64,000 bases of DNA from Pirellulales bacterium (lineage in GTDB: Bacteria; Planctomycetota; Planctomycetia; Pirellulales; JAEUIK01), in the NCBI GenBank assembly GCA_019636335.1, contig JAHBXR010000008.1:156834-220833 (forward strand), written 5' to 3'. Position numbers and translations under genes: made by a program. Of this stretch, positions 44,401-53,384 are shown piece by piece (the stretch's first letter is position 1; every line of letters starts with the position of its first letter). Under the pieces are notes generated by a model. That model saw nothing but the letters and a program-made list of their open reading frames with translations. It did not search any database and was not told the DNA's origin.

Positions 44401-45267
44401 ATGGTCAGCACCTGGAACGACGACGTGCCGTCGCCGCGAACGCAGGTTCGAAAGGGCTCGCCTGGTCGCGCAGTCCTGTTCTTTGCCGTCGTCCTGCTTA
44501 CGGTGGTCGTGTTGTTTTCCTTTTTCGAAAACTCGCTCGTCTACTTTCCGGCGAAGTATCCCACGGGAGATTGGAACCCGCTGGGGCTCGAATTCGAGGA
44601 CGCCTGGTTCGAGGCCGCCGACGGCACGAAGCTGCATGGCTGGTACGTCCCACATCCGAGTCCCCGCGCGGTGATTCTCTTCGCGCATGGCAACGGCGGC
44701 AACCTGACGGGCTGGGCCGAAGACTTGCGCCAGATCCACGCTCGCGCGGGGGCCTCGGTCATGATCTTCGACTATCGCGGCTATGGTCGCAGCGCCGGTT
44801 CGCCCAATGAAGTGGGCGTGCTGCAGGATGCGCGTGCGGCCCGGGCGTGGCTCGCCGAGCGTGCCGGCGTGAGGGAACAAGATATCGTGTTGATGGGAAC
44901 ATCGCTCGGCGGCGGCGTGATGGTCGATCTGGCGGCCCACGACGGCGCCCGCGCCCTCGTATTGCAGAACACGTTCACTTCGCTTGTCGATGTCGCCAAG
45001 TTTCATTTTGGCTGGCTGCCGGCAAGCATGCTCATGCGCAATCGGCTTGATTCGGCCGCGAAGATTGGGCGATTTCATGGCCCATTGCTGCAAAGCCACG
45101 GCGACATCGACACGATCGTGCCCTATGCGTTGGGGAGGAAGCTGTTCGAGCAGGCGCACGAACCGAAGCAATTTCTCACGCTCGAAGGCTTTCAGCACAA
45201 CGATTTGCATCCGCCGGAATACTTCGAGGCGTTGGGCGATTTTCTCAGCAACCTGCCACCGCTTTAA
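44401..45267 (+). CDS. Membrane-anchored alpha/beta hydrolase (ABHD13/BEM46-like)
   Basis: A 288-residue protein with one N-terminal membrane segment (AVLFFAVVLLTVVVLFSFF, about residues 24-42) and an alpha/beta-hydrolase domain. HGNGGN forms the oxyanion loop, FDYRGYGRSAG follows, GTSLGGG holds the nucleophile serine, HGDIDTIVP the acid, and FQHNDL the histidine. The pattern fits the BEM46/ABHD13 group, whose natural substrates are poorly known. It begins 115 bases after the GAP1-like gene on the same strand, so it could be a late member of that operon, or independent. GGTGGGAG lies directly before the ATG. Confidence 0.85.
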   Translation: MVSTWNDDVPSPRTQVRKGSPGRAVLFFAVVLLTVVVLFSFFENSLVYFPAKYPTGDWNPLGLEFEDAWFEAADGTKLHGWYVPHPSPRAVILFAHGNGGNLTGWAEDLRQIHARAGASVMIFDYRGYGRSAGSPNEVGVLQDARAARAWLAERAGVREQDIVLMGTSLGGGVMVDLAAHDGARALVLQNTFTSLVDVAKFHFGWLPASMLMRNRLDSAAKIGRFHGPLLQSHGDIDTIVPYALGRKLFEQAHEPKQFLTLEGFQHNDLHPPEYFEALGDFLSNLPPL

Positions 45268-45394
45268 GCGACTTGCGTCCGAGCGTCGCCTATACTTGGA
45301 TGACCGGATGACACGGACATCTTGGCTGCGAGAGGTACGCCCCCCAACCATCAGGTATTTTTACGCCGCCTGCCTGGAATGATAGAGAACACTC

Positions 45395-46543
45395 GTGCAT
45401 TTGAGACTTCAAAACATCGGGCAGATTGGAGAGGCGGATCTCAAGTTCGGAGATCTCACCGTGCTGGTTGGCCCACAGGCAACGGGCAAGAGCATTTCGC
45501 TGCAATTTCTGAAGCTGCTCCTCGACACGGGACACATCCAGCGAGAGCTCACACGATATGGTCTGGATTGGTCGGGACAGTTGTCTGCATTTTTTGACAT
45601 CTACTTCGGCGAAGGCATGCATGCCATTTGGCGCGAGGGGACCAGCGCCGTTTCCAAGAATGGCGAAGCCGTCGATATGCAGAAGCTGATTCGGCGGAAA
45701 CAAAGAAGCAAGGAAGAATCCGTTTTTTTTATTCCGGCGCAACGAGTGCTGACGCTCCGCGATGGATGGCCCCGCCCTTTTACGGACTACTCGCCGGGCG
45801 ATCCCTTCGCCGTGCGCGAGTTTAGCGAAAAACTACGTCTGCTCGTGGAGCGAGAGTTTGGCGGCGGTGAGAAGCTGTTCCCGCAGGAGAGACGCCTCAA
45901 AGCGGAATTTCGCGAGTTGTTGGAACAGACCATCTTTGCCAAATACAGTGTCAACGTCGACAAGTTCCGCGCACAGAAGCGTCTCGTGCTTGGCGCCAAC
46001 GGCGAACCTCTCCCTTACATGGTATGGTCGGCTGGCCAGCGAGAATTCGTGCCGCTGCTGCTCGGCCTCTATTGGCTCATGCCGCCGACGAAGGTCTCGC
46101 GGCGTGGAAATATCGAATGGGTGGTGCTCGAGGAATTGGAGATGGGGCTTCATCCGCGGGCGATCTCGGTGGTGTTGCTCCTGGTGTTTGAACTTATCAT
46201 GCGGGGATACCGCGTGTGCCTTTCCACGCATTCGCCGCAAGTTCTCGAAGCCATGTGGACACTTCGAAACCTGAAAGAGAATGGGGCGTCGCCCAAGGCC
46301 TTGCTCGAGGTTTTCGATGCGCCGGAAACTCCGGCCATGCAGAAGATCGCGAAAGCGATCCTCGACGCTTCCGTTCGAGTGTTTTACTTCGATTCTTCCA
46401 TCGCCGGCACGAAGGACATCTCTGACCTGGACGTAGCGAACGAAGAAACGGATGATAGTTGGGGCGGACTGGCGGAATTCAGCGGTCGCGCGAATGCGGC
46501 CGTGGCGCGAGCCGTGGCAAACAGCCACGCGGGGCAATCGTGA
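45395..46543 (+). CDS. AAA family ATPase (OLD/AbiEii-like)
   Basis: A 382-residue ABC-type AAA ATPase. Walker A is GPQATGKS (residues 26-33), followed by the aromatic FFIPAQRVL block, an ABC-like signature SAGQRE (212-217), Walker B VVLEELE (243-249) and the His switch STHSP (277-281). This set is typical of the OLD/AAA_15/AAA_21 group, many of which drive anti-phage systems. No TOPRIM nuclease domain is attached, unlike OLD itself. Translation starts at the GTG at 45395, with GAGA just upstream. Its TGA overlaps the GTG of the next gene (GTGA), so the two proteins are made together. Confidence 0.85.
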   Translation: MHLRLQNIGQIGEADLKFGDLTVLVGPQATGKSISLQFLKLLLDTGHIQRELTRYGLDWSGQLSAFFDIYFGEGMHAIWREGTSAVSKNGEAVDMQKLIRRKQRSKEESVFFIPAQRVLTLRDGWPRPFTDYSPGDPFAVREFSEKLRLLVEREFGGGEKLFPQERRLKAEFRELLEQTIFAKYSVNVDKFRAQKRLVLGANGEPLPYMVWSAGQREFVPLLLGLYWLMPPTKVSRRGNIEWVVLEELEMGLHPRAISVVLLLVFELIMRGYRVCLSTHSPQVLEAMWTLRNLKENGASPKALLEVFDAPETPAMQKIAKAILDASVRVFYFDSSIAGTKDISDLDVANEETDDSWGGLAEFSGRANAAVARAVANSHAGQS

Positions 46544-47013
46544 TCTTCAAGAGTGCTGTTGAACAATCGGCACAATTGCAGTCGGCGTATTGTGATGGCC
46601 TGCAGGCGCTGACCGCTGCGGACCGTGCTTGCATTCGAACGGAAGATCCACGCCGCCTTACGGGAAGCATCGACATCGATACCACGTTGTCGAAAGCGTG
46701 CCCGAACGATCCACGCTGGGACTACGCCATTGGCCACCAACCGGCGAACCTGGACAGCGAAGTGGTGTATTGGGTCGAGGTGCATCCCGCCAGCGATCGA
46801 GAAATCACGGTTGTTCTGAATAAGCTGCAGTGGCTGAAATCCTGGCTGCAAGCGAATGCCGAAGAATTGTTGGCCATGCCGCGTGAATTTGTCTGGATTT
46901 CGAGTGGACGTACCTCATTCACTCCGACTTCTCCTCAAAAAAGGCGTTGCGCAGCCCAGGGGCTGCAGCACATGGGCACCTTCTTGCACATGAGAGCCGA
47001 ATACCGAGATTGA
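46540..47013 (+). CDS. Small partner protein of the AAA ATPase, possible nuclease
   Basis: A 157-residue protein without a firmly recognised family. The middle contains RWDYAIG (Asp61), then VVYWVEVHPAS (Glu80-Val-His82), then VLNKLQWLKSWL with Lys95. The order Asp ... Glu-x-His/Lys on adjacent strands recalls a PD-(D/E)xK nuclease core, with His in place of the usual lysine, but this is inference from motif spacing. The GTG start lies inside the ATPase stop (GTGA). The gene pair forms a two-component unit of the sort seen in defence islands, with the ATPase as switch and this protein as likely effector. Confidence 0.68.
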   Translation: MIFKSAVEQSAQLQSAYCDGLQALTAADRACIRTEDPRRLTGSIDIDTTLSKACPNDPRWDYAIGHQPANLDSEVVYWVEVHPASDREITVVLNKLQWLKSWLQANAEELLAMPREFVWISSGRTSFTPTSPQKRRCAAQGLQHMGTFLHMRAEYRD

Positions 47014-47152
47014 TGCCTCCGGCCGCGACTACCGGGTAATCGAGCCGGTGTCTTTCTGGACATGGCTGTGCCGGCCAAGTTAAATGTCAGGCTCTAGCGT
47101 CTGCTGCCCGCCTGGCTGCGTTTGCCGATTGTTCACACCCAGGGTGTACGTC

Positions 47153-48199
47153 ATGCCGTTTGTCGCTCGCCGCGTCTGCTGGTTTCTGCTCGTTCTGCTG
47201 CTGTCCGCGCCGGCCCAGGCAGCCGATACCCCGCTTTGGGTCGCCAAGACGATCACGAAGCTGCCGCGGACGCATGAGGAGTTGGCCGCCGCACACGCGG
47301 CGAGCAAGGCGGCTTCGATCCAGGTCGCCGTGGGGGATCCGCTCGAAATCGAGGACTTCGCCGGCAAGACCGAATACGACGTCACCGTCACCGAAAAAGG
47401 GAAGAAAGTCGCCAAGAAGCTCCCCTACGATTATTCGCGACTGGGCGTGGTGAGCTACGGCATGCAGCTCACCCCCGAGGATCAGGAAAAGCTCCCCTCG
47501 GTGAGCAAGTCGCGAATTCTCTCGCGGGTCGGGGGCAATTACATCAGCATCCAGCTCCGCGTCCACCGCGATCAATCGACCGGCCACGTGTATCTCTACT
47601 ACAAGCCGTTCGCCGCGATCGGCACGTACGGCCAGCCCGGGGCCCAGGAATTCGCGGCGCTGATGGAAGACTCGGTCCGCGACTGTCGCGGATTGGGGCT
47701 CTTCGTAGGCCCTGGCGAGAAGCCGTCGGCCGAGGCCTTCCGCACCTTCGTCGGCATCAATCGCGATACGCTCGCCAAGCCGAATCCGACGGGAGGTGAC
47801 CCGATTCTCGAGCCGCACTACGAGTTGTTTTTCGTGCGTGCGCGCGTGAACGGCGATCAAGTCGAGTTGCACAGCTTCAATACCAGCGAATACATGACGC
47901 GGCTGAACTACCTGAGGCCGTACAAATCGCCGGAAACGCTGGCCGAGTCCGATATCGACAGCACGATCTTCTTCACCGCCTACACGGCAGCCAAACAGTC
48001 TCCCTCGGCCAAGGCCGCCTGGCAGATCGATATCCGCCCGCGCAGCTATTTCGAGATCGCCCAGCTCGACGAGTTCGCCAAGTCGCAGGGGATGCAGGGA
48101 GACTTTCTCGATAACCTGACCGCGGTGCTCGATGCGATCATCGACGGCAAGGTGGAGCCGACCTTCAAATCTGAAAGCTCACGCGGAGACGCGAAGTGA
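47153..48199 (+). CDS. Hypothetical secreted protein
   Basis: A 348-residue protein with a clear signal peptide (VCWFLLVLLLSAPAQAAD) and no recognised domain. The mature part has a mixed strand/helix pattern without cysteine pairs, catalytic triads or repeats that I can identify. The ATG at 47153 is chosen over an upstream in-frame start because it puts the signal peptide at the N terminus, and AGGG lies before it. It is likely a periplasmic or wall-associated protein of limited distribution. The aminotransferase gene follows after about 200 bases and has no obvious link. Confidence 0.65.
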   Translation: MPFVARRVCWFLLVLLLSAPAQAADTPLWVAKTITKLPRTHEELAAAHAASKAASIQVAVGDPLEIEDFAGKTEYDVTVTEKGKKVAKKLPYDYSRLGVVSYGMQLTPEDQEKLPSVSKSRILSRVGGNYISIQLRVHRDQSTGHVYLYYKPFAAIGTYGQPGAQEFAALMEDSVRDCRGLGLFVGPGEKPSAEAFRTFVGINRDTLAKPNPTGGDPILEPHYELFFVRARVNGDQVELHSFNTSEYMTRLNYLRPYKSPETLAESDIDSTIFFTAYTAAKQSPSAKAAWQIDIRPRSYFEIAQLDEFAKSQGMQGDFLDNLTAVLDAIIDGKVEPTFKSESSRGDAK

Positions 48200-48395
48200 G
48201 GAGGAGACGCGGAGGGCAAAGGGTTTTTTGACCGAAGCATTGTCGATCGGTTTAGCTGCCGCGAACTTGCGGGGGGTGCGCGGTGTCTGGCTGGCCGACA
48301 TTCGGCGGTTCTGCGCCGTGCTTGTTCCCCCTCGAAAACCGGATATCCTAAAGGGTTAGCGCTCCCCGACCCCCAATGCTTACCCCTTGCTTCCG

Positions 48396-49691
48396 ATGAG
48401 CCAAGACCAACCGCGCGACGAGATTCCCCGGCTACCGCAACCCTTTGAGATCCCGGTCGCCGATCGGGTCAAGCGGTTGCCCCCTTACCTGTTTGGCCGC
48501 ATCAACGCGCTCAAGTATCAGAAGCGACGGGCCGGCGCCGACGTGATCGACCTGGGCATGGGGAACCCCTCCGATCCGCCGCAGGATCTGGTGATCGAAA
48601 AGCTGGCCGAGGCGGCCCGCGACCCGCGCAACCATGGCTACAGCCACTCGATCGGCATTCCGAACCTGCGCCGCGAAGTGGCGAGCAAGTATCTCAAGCG
48701 CTACGGCGTGCGACTCGATCCCGAGAGCGAGATCGTGACTTGCCTCGGTTCGAAAGAAGGCTTCAGCCACTTGTGCCTGGCGCTGATGGGTCCGGGGGAT
48801 ACGGCCATCGTGCCGGCCCCGTCCTTCCCGGTACACGTTTATGCCGTGGCGCTGGCGGGGGGCAATGTGATCTCGCTCGAGGTGAAGGACAACGAGAAGT
48901 TTCTCTCGAACATCGCCTACACGTGCGAGAAGCTCTATCCGCGGCCGAAGCTCTTGATCGTCAATTACCCGCACAACCCTTCGTCGGTGACGATCGAGCC
49001 GGAGTTTTATGTCGAGGTGGTGAAGCTGGCCAAGAAGTACGGCTTCATGGTCATCAGCGACATGGCCTATGGCGACGTCGCCTTTGACGGCTACAAGCCC
49101 CCCAGCTTCCTGGCCGCCCCCGGGGCGAGCGACGTCGGCGTCGAATTCACCACGATGAGCAAGGGCTACAACATGGCGGGCTGGCGCGTCGGCTTCTGCG
49201 CCGGCAACGCCGAGATGATCCGTGCCCTCTCGACGATCAAGGCCTATTACGACTACGGCATGTTCCTGCCGATCCAAGTGGCGGCGATCATGGCCCTGCG
49301 TCACACGGACGCCGGCGTCGAGGCACAGGCCGCGCTGTACCAGCGTCGTCGCGACGTGCTGTGCGAAGGTCTGCGCCGTATCGGTTGGGACATCACCCCG
49401 CCCCGCGCGGGGATGTTCGTCTGGGCCAAAGTGCCGGAGGTGTGGATGCAGCGGATGGGGACGATCGACTTCGCCATGAAGCTGCTCGAAGAGGCGGACG
49501 TCGCGGTGAGCCCCGGCGCCGGATTTGGTCCCTCGGGCGAAGGCTACTTGCGACTGGCGCTCGTGGAAAACGAGAACCGGCTGCGTCAGGCGGTCCGCCA
49601 GATCGGTCGCTGCCTGGGGTTGGAGCCGCCGTCCCCCCCCGCTCCGTCGCCGGCTCCCAACGTGGCCGTCGATCCGAACGTGACTCGGTAA
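48396..49691 (+). CDS. Class I/II aminotransferase (AlaC / LL-DAP aminotransferase-like)
   Basis: A 431-residue fold-type I aminotransferase. [54 protein letters not shown] and [19 protein letters not shown] are in the normal order. The lysine of [11 protein letters not shown] is the PLP site, and the C-terminal arginine is in LRLALV. The closest match by pattern is AlaC, the glutamate-pyruvate aminotransferase, and LL-diaminopimelate aminotransferases share these blocks. The last 25 residues are a Pro/Ala-rich tail not needed for catalysis. I chose the ATG at 48396; a TTG nine bases upstream is less likely. It is monocistronic. Confidence 0.88.
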   Translation: MSQDQPRDEIPRLPQPFEIPVADRVKRLPPYLFGRINALKYQKRRAGADVIDLGMGNPSDPPQDLVIEKLAEAARDPRNHGYSHSIGIPNLRREVASKYLKRYGVRLDPESEIVTCLGSKEGFSHLCLALMGPGDTAIVPAPSFPVHVYAVALAGGNVISLEVKDNEKFLSNIAYTCEKLYPRPKLLIVNYPHNPSSVTIEPEFYVEVVKLAKKYGFMVISDMAYGDVAFDGYKPPSFLAAPGASDVGVEFTTMSKGYNMAGWRVGFCAGNAEMIRALSTIKAYYDYGMFLPIQVAAIMALRHTDAGVEAQAALYQRRRDVLCEGLRRIGWDITPPRAGMFVWAKVPEVWMQRMGTIDFAMKLLEEADVAVSPGAGFGPSGEGYLRLALVENENRLRQAVRQIGRCLGLEPPSPPAPSPAPNVAVDPNVTR

Positions 49692-50227
49692 CGGCATGCC
49701 GCCAGGGGCACAAGGGGCCGCTCGCCGAGATGGCCAGCGGCGGCTATAATCGCCCCTCAAGTTGCACAGAGGGGGGCGTTCCAAGGTCATCGGAGCCGCC
49801 AGCGTGGCTCGCCCGCGAAACAAAAAAAGCGAGGGTTCTTGCTCGCCGGGACAAGAACCCTCGCCACTTTGGCTGTCCGAATCGAATGCCTTGCGGCGTT
49901 CAACTTCGGAGACCCACAGCCGTTATAAAACCCTATCGGGCCGCCGTCCCTGCGACTTTAGGTTCCCGCCCCACGGTCGAATGGTGCCGCGTCGAACGAG
50001 TCTGACGGGCATCGTCAGCTTGCTTTACCTGGCGTCTTTGTACCGTGCCTCCCACGCGCGGCAGAAACGCCGAGGCACGCCCCCAGCCTGAGGAATTCAC
50101 CGCCGGCCGCGCGCGAAGCTGTACCGACTCGATCGACTGGCGCGCACACGCGTCGGTCGCAATCGTCAAAGTCTCAGATACCCTACACGCCCAGCCAGGG
50201 TTCACCGCCAACATCCAGGTTCGCCAG
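49692..50227. other. Intergenic region with a minus-strand terminator-like hairpin
   Basis: This 536-base gap separates two plus-strand genes, the aminotransferase and carA. It contains the stem at 49829-49864 with a T-tract on the minus strand. The carA frame is open upstream of its start but with non-coding-like composition. A carA promoter or leader should lie here; none was identified. Confidence 0.45.
49821..49864 (-). terminator. Perfect 13-bp hairpin with T7 tract on the minus strand
   Basis: GCGAGGGTTCTTG (49829-49841) pairs perfectly with CAAGAACCCTCGC (49852-49864) around a ten-base loop. On the minus strand the stem is followed by seven T (from 49828 down to 49822), a textbook terminator. 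Both adjacent genes are on the plus strand. Confidence 0.7.
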
Positions 50228-51364
50228 ATGACGCGCATCGCCAAGCTTGCGTTAGAAGATGGAACGGTTTTCACGGGAATCGGCTTCGGCGCCGAAGGCG
50301 AGGTGGACGGCGAGGTGTGCTTTAACACCTCGATGACCGGCTACCAGGAAATCCTCACCGACCCAAGTTACCGCGGCCAGATCGTCTGTATGACTTACCC
50401 CGAGATCGGCAACTACGGCGTCAATGCCGAAGACGTCGAGAGTGGCAAGCCGCACCTGGCGGGTTTCGTCGTCCGCGAGTTGAGTCGAATTGCGAGTAAT
50501 TTCCGTGCCAATGGCACGCTCGACGAGTATCTGGCTCGCCACGACATCGTCGGCATCAGCAACATCGATACCCGGGCCCTCGTCCGCCGGCTGCGTATCG
50601 TGGGGGCGATGAAGGGCATCTTGTCGACGCGCGATCTGGATGACGCGAGCCTAGTGGCCAAGGCGAAGGCAAGCCCCGGGCTGGTAGGCCGCGACTTGAT
50701 CCGCGAGGTGATTCCCCACCAGCCGCGCGAATGGTCGGAAGAGTTGAGTCCCTGGACGACGCTCGAGAATCCCTCGCAGTCGAACAGCCAACATGGGATC
50801 GCGCGGGGCAAGCACGTCGTCGCCCTCGACTACGGCATGAAGTGGAACATCGGCCGGCATCTGCACGACCTGGGTTGCCGCGTCACGGTGCTGCCGGGGA
50901 CGGCCTCAGCACAGGATGTGTTGGCGTTGAAACCCGATGGCGTGTTTCTCTCCAATGGCCCCGGCGATCCGGAACCGCTCGACTACGCCATCAAAACGAT
51001 CCGCGGCGTGCTCGAGAACAAGACGCCCGTCTTCGGCATCTGCCTGGGGCATCAGCTTCTGGCCCTGGCCTGCGGCGCCAAGACCTACAAGCTCAAGTTC
51101 GGCCATCGAGGGGCCAACCAGCCGGTGCTCAACCTCGACTCGGATCGCGTGGAGATCACCTCGCAGAATCACGGCTTCGCGGTCGACGAGGAGTCGCTGC
51201 CGAAGACGCTCGAGATCACGCATCGCAATCTGAACGACAACACGATCGAAGGACTGCGTCACCGGGAACTGCCCGCCTTCTGCGTGCAGTACCACCCCGA
51301 ATCGTCGGCCGGGCCGCACGATAGCCATTACCTGTTCCGGCAGTTTGCCGAGAACATGGCTTAA
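50228..51364 (+). CDS. carA: Carbamoyl-phosphate synthase small subunit
   Basis: A 378-residue glutaminase subunit of carbamoyl-phosphate synthetase, feeding pyrimidine and arginine synthesis. The N-terminal CarA-specific domain is seen in AKLALEDGTVFTG, CFNTSMTGYQEILTDPSY and RGQIVCMTYPEIGNYG. The C-terminal class I amidotransferase domain has the nucleophile in FGICLGHQLLALA and the His-Glu pair in VQYHPESSAGPHD. The length matches the family from the ATG at 50228; the frame is open further upstream but that part is not CarA-like. carB is not adjacent (the next gene is on the other strand), so the large subunit is encoded elsewhere. Confidence 0.95.
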   Translation: MTRIAKLALEDGTVFTGIGFGAEGEVDGEVCFNTSMTGYQEILTDPSYRGQIVCMTYPEIGNYGVNAEDVESGKPHLAGFVVRELSRIASNFRANGTLDEYLARHDIVGISNIDTRALVRRLRIVGAMKGILSTRDLDDASLVAKAKASPGLVGRDLIREVIPHQPREWSEELSPWTTLENPSQSNSQHGIARGKHVVALDYGMKWNIGRHLHDLGCRVTVLPGTASAQDVLALKPDGVFLSNGPGDPEPLDYAIKTIRGVLENKTPVFGICLGHQLLALACGAKTYKLKFGHRGANQPVLNLDSDRVEITSQNHGFAVDEESLPKTLEITHRNLNDNTIEGLRHRELPAFCVQYHPESSAGPHDSHYLFRQFAENMA

Positions 51365-51388
51365 GGCTTAGAAATTGCCGTGCAGTAA

Positions 51389-51413
51389 CACAGGCCAGCG
51401 GCCTGTGCCACTT
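51389..51413 (+). repeat. GGCACAG-palindrome repeat, copy 2
   Basis: CACAGGCCAGCGGCCTGTG followed by CCACTT. It is an eight-base dyad (CACAGGCC/GGCCTGTG) with a three-base centre, just after the carA stop, and nearly identical to the copy at 52901-52925. Confidence 0.75.
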
Positions 51414-51473
51414 TCTGCCCCAAGTTCTTGCGAACTCGTGTCGGCTCCGCGCCGTGTGAGAAACTCATCCCGG

Positions 51474-52322
51474 CTACTTCTGCTCCTCTTCGTCGTCCTC
51501 GCCAAAGAGCTTGATGGGGGGCAACTCGGGGGCGTTGGGCGTGTTGTAGACCGGCTTGTAGGCGGGGGGGGCGTCGTTTGCCAGAGGTACCGGCCCTGCC
51601 TCGGCGCTGCGCGAAGGGGGCGTGCTCCAACTCGTTCCGCCCGAGGACCCGCTGCCGCCGCCTGCACCCTTTTGCGCGGCGAGGCGGCGGCGTTCGGCGT
51701 TCAGTTCTTCCTGTGCGGCGCCGGCCAGCGTCTCGGTCGGCATGACCATGTGTAGTTGATTCTCGTCGACTACCAGATCGGGACGCAACATCGCCGCGGC
51801 ATGATCGGGACAGGACCACATCACCAGGCGGACCCGTTCGTGCCAACTCTTGAGAAATAACATGCCGACTCCCGCCAGCGCGGTGATCAGGGCGAACAAG
51901 AGAAACCACCACGATCCGCGCCAATAGGCGATCAGCAAGAAGAATAGCGAAAAGCCCGCGGTCGCGGCGCCGATCTGCAGGGCGTATTCGAACGAGCGGA
52001 CCTCGACGTCGTACTCGCGGCTGCGTAGCCCCTCGCCCCGGCCGCAGTACCAACAGACTGCCGGCAGCCCGATGCGCCAGGCGTGCCCCTCGCGATGCTC
52101 GCGTCCCCAATAGATGATCTGCCTTGCCCGGGCATTGGGATTCTGCAGAAAGGGGAGCCAGATCTGCAGATTCAGCCAGGTCTGCCACAGGCGGGGCTTG
52201 AGACGTGGCCAGACGAACGTGGCGAACCGTTCGCGCAGGCTGCTCTTGCCGCGCGGCGACCCTGGATCGCCCGGCGGACGCCCGGCTTCGTAGCCCTGCG
52301 AGGAAGTGGATTCGTACGACAT
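51474..52322 (-). CDS. Hypothetical membrane protein with CxxC motif
   Basis: A 282-residue protein of unknown family. A cytoplasmic N-terminal region contains CWYCGRGEG, a CxxC pair. Two adjacent membrane helices follow (IGAATAGFSLFFLLIAYW and WWFLLFALITALAGVGMLFL, about residues 125-165). A cytoplasmic domain with MWSCPDHAA comes next, and then a long Gly/Ser/Pro-rich tail ending in acidic residues. The two cysteine sites could form a zinc-binding module. The start at 52322 removes an upstream frame extension that would run into the divergent region. It is convergent with carA and divergent from the ASCH gene. Confidence 0.65.
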   Translation of the reverse strand: MSYESTSSQGYEAGRPPGDPGSPRGKSSLRERFATFVWPRLKPRLWQTWLNLQIWLPFLQNPNARARQIIYWGREHREGHAWRIGLPAVCWYCGRGEGLRSREYDVEVRSFEYALQIGAATAGFSLFFLLIAYWRGSWWFLLFALITALAGVGMLFLKSWHERVRLVMWSCPDHAAAMLRPDLVVDENQLHMVMPTETLAGAAQEELNAERRRLAAQKGAGGGSGSSGGTSWSTPPSRSAEAGPVPLANDAPPAYKPVYNTPNAPELPPIKLFGEDDEEEQK

Positions 52323-52471
52323 GCCTGTATCGTATCCCGGAGATACGGCGCTGGTCCAGTCGCCGATTTGACCTCGCCGCGCACGCGGCACTATGCTGAC
52401 GCACCCTCGCCGAGCATGCGCGTGGGCCACGGGGGCGTGCCGCGCATGCACGGCGAACTCGCTGCGCCGGC

Positions 52472-52879
52472 ATGCTCATGTTGCTTTTCAAGAAGAAGTT
52501 TCTCGACGCGATTCGCGCGGGGCGCAAGACGCAAACCATTCGCCTGTGGAAAGTGCGCCGCGTGCGCGCCGGCCAGCGCAGCTACATCCCGGGCGTAGGA
52601 TATATCTGGATCCGCGCCGTGGACGAAGTGGCCCTCGACGAGCTGACCGACGAGGACGCGGTGCTCGACGGCTTCGACAACGCCCGGGCCCTGCGCGCCG
52701 AGATCGACGCCATCTACGCCGAGCAGCTCGACGCCGGCTATCGGGCCTATCGCTTGCGTTTCGAGCTGGCCCCCGATGAAGTGAAGAAACCCAAGCCGGA
52801 ATCGGCGAAGCAGAATCGTGCGACTGCCAAGAGGCCTCGCCGAGACGACCGTAGCCAACAACGTGTCACGGACTGCTAG
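52472..52879 (+). CDS. ASCH domain protein
   Basis: A 135-residue protein. Residues 1-90 fit the ASCH domain, a PUA-like beta barrel that binds RNA or modified nucleotides. FLDAIRAGRKTQTIRLWKVRRVRAGQ has the typical Gly-x-Lys-x-x-Thr-x-Arg signature, and the following strand is YIWIRAVDEVALDELT. The C terminus is basic and rich in Lys/Arg and probably disordered. Some ASCH proteins hydrolyse N4-acetylcytidine or act in RNA metabolism; the function here is open. Two ATG codons, at 52472 and 52478, are possible. The GGCACAG palindrome repeat lies just after the stop. Confidence 0.8.
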   Translation: MLMLLFKKKFLDAIRAGRKTQTIRLWKVRRVRAGQRSYIPGVGYIWIRAVDEVALDELTDEDAVLDGFDNARALRAEIDAIYAEQLDAGYRAYRLRFELAPDEVKKPKPESAKQNRATAKRPRRDDRSQQRVTDC

Positions 52880-52900
52880 CCTGTGCTTTGAGCAACTCTC

Positions 52901-52925
52901 CACAGGCCGGCGGCCTGTGCCACTT
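52901..52925 (+). repeat. GGCACAG-palindrome repeat, copy 3
   Basis: CACAGGCCGGCGGCCTGTG followed by CCACTT, with one base different from the copy at 51389-51413. It lies between the convergent ASCH and anti-sigma-like genes. Confidence 0.75.
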
Positions 52926-52955
52926 GTCTGCTCCAAGGAACAGCGAGTGAAGAGT

Positions 52956-53357
52956 CTACTTGCCGCGGAGATAACCCGCGCTCGACTGGAAATATTTGCG
53001 GCGGCGCGTCTCGATGGCGTCGGCGGCTTCCTGCTGTTGATTGCGCAGGTCTTCGACATTTGCCTGGCAGAGTCGGCAGCCGACCACCTCGACGTGGAAC
53101 TTCACATAGCTCGTCGTGCCACGATCGAGCGTGCCGAGCAGGAAGCCGCCCAATTGCTCGCGCGCTGGACACGTGAGGCGATGCCGCCGCCAAATGCCCC
53201 CCAACGTATGCATGCCGGCATCGCGCCGAGCGTGGAGCTCGGTCAGCCGTCCGACGAGGGAAGCGTCGCTCCGCACGGCATGCTCGATGCGCGCCATTTC
53301 CTCGGCCGGCAAGGCTTCGTCGAGATAACCTTCGAGATCGGTATCGCTGTAGTGCAT
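52956..53357 (-). CDS. Anti-sigma-like zinc protein of the ECF sigma factor
   Basis: A 133-residue protein directly downstream of the ECF sigma gene, with 27 bases between. The N terminus (DLEGYLDEALPAEEMARIEHAV) resembles the opening of zinc-binding anti-sigma factors. The pattern His-x5-Cys-x2-Cys in KFHVEVVGCRLCQ is a variant of the ZAS zinc site His-x3-Cys-x2-Cys. No membrane segment is present, so it would be a soluble anti-sigma factor or zinc regulator. The first cysteine in LTCPAREQ may also take part. The call rests on position plus motif and is not certain. Confidence 0.65.
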   Translation of the reverse strand: MHYSDTDLEGYLDEALPAEEMARIEHAVRSDASLVGRLTELHARRDAGMHTLGGIWRRHRLTCPAREQLGGFLLGTLDRGTTSYVKFHVEVVGCRLCQANVEDLRNQQQEAADAIETRRRKYFQSSAGYLRGK

Positions 53358-53384
53358 TGCTTCCGTCCGTGAGCTGCCTGGTTC

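Noticed and set aside
50045..50227. 61-residue N-terminal extension of CarA
   Set aside because: CarA proteins begin with the strand AKLALEDG. The extension has no counterpart in the family, and the total length fits from 50228.
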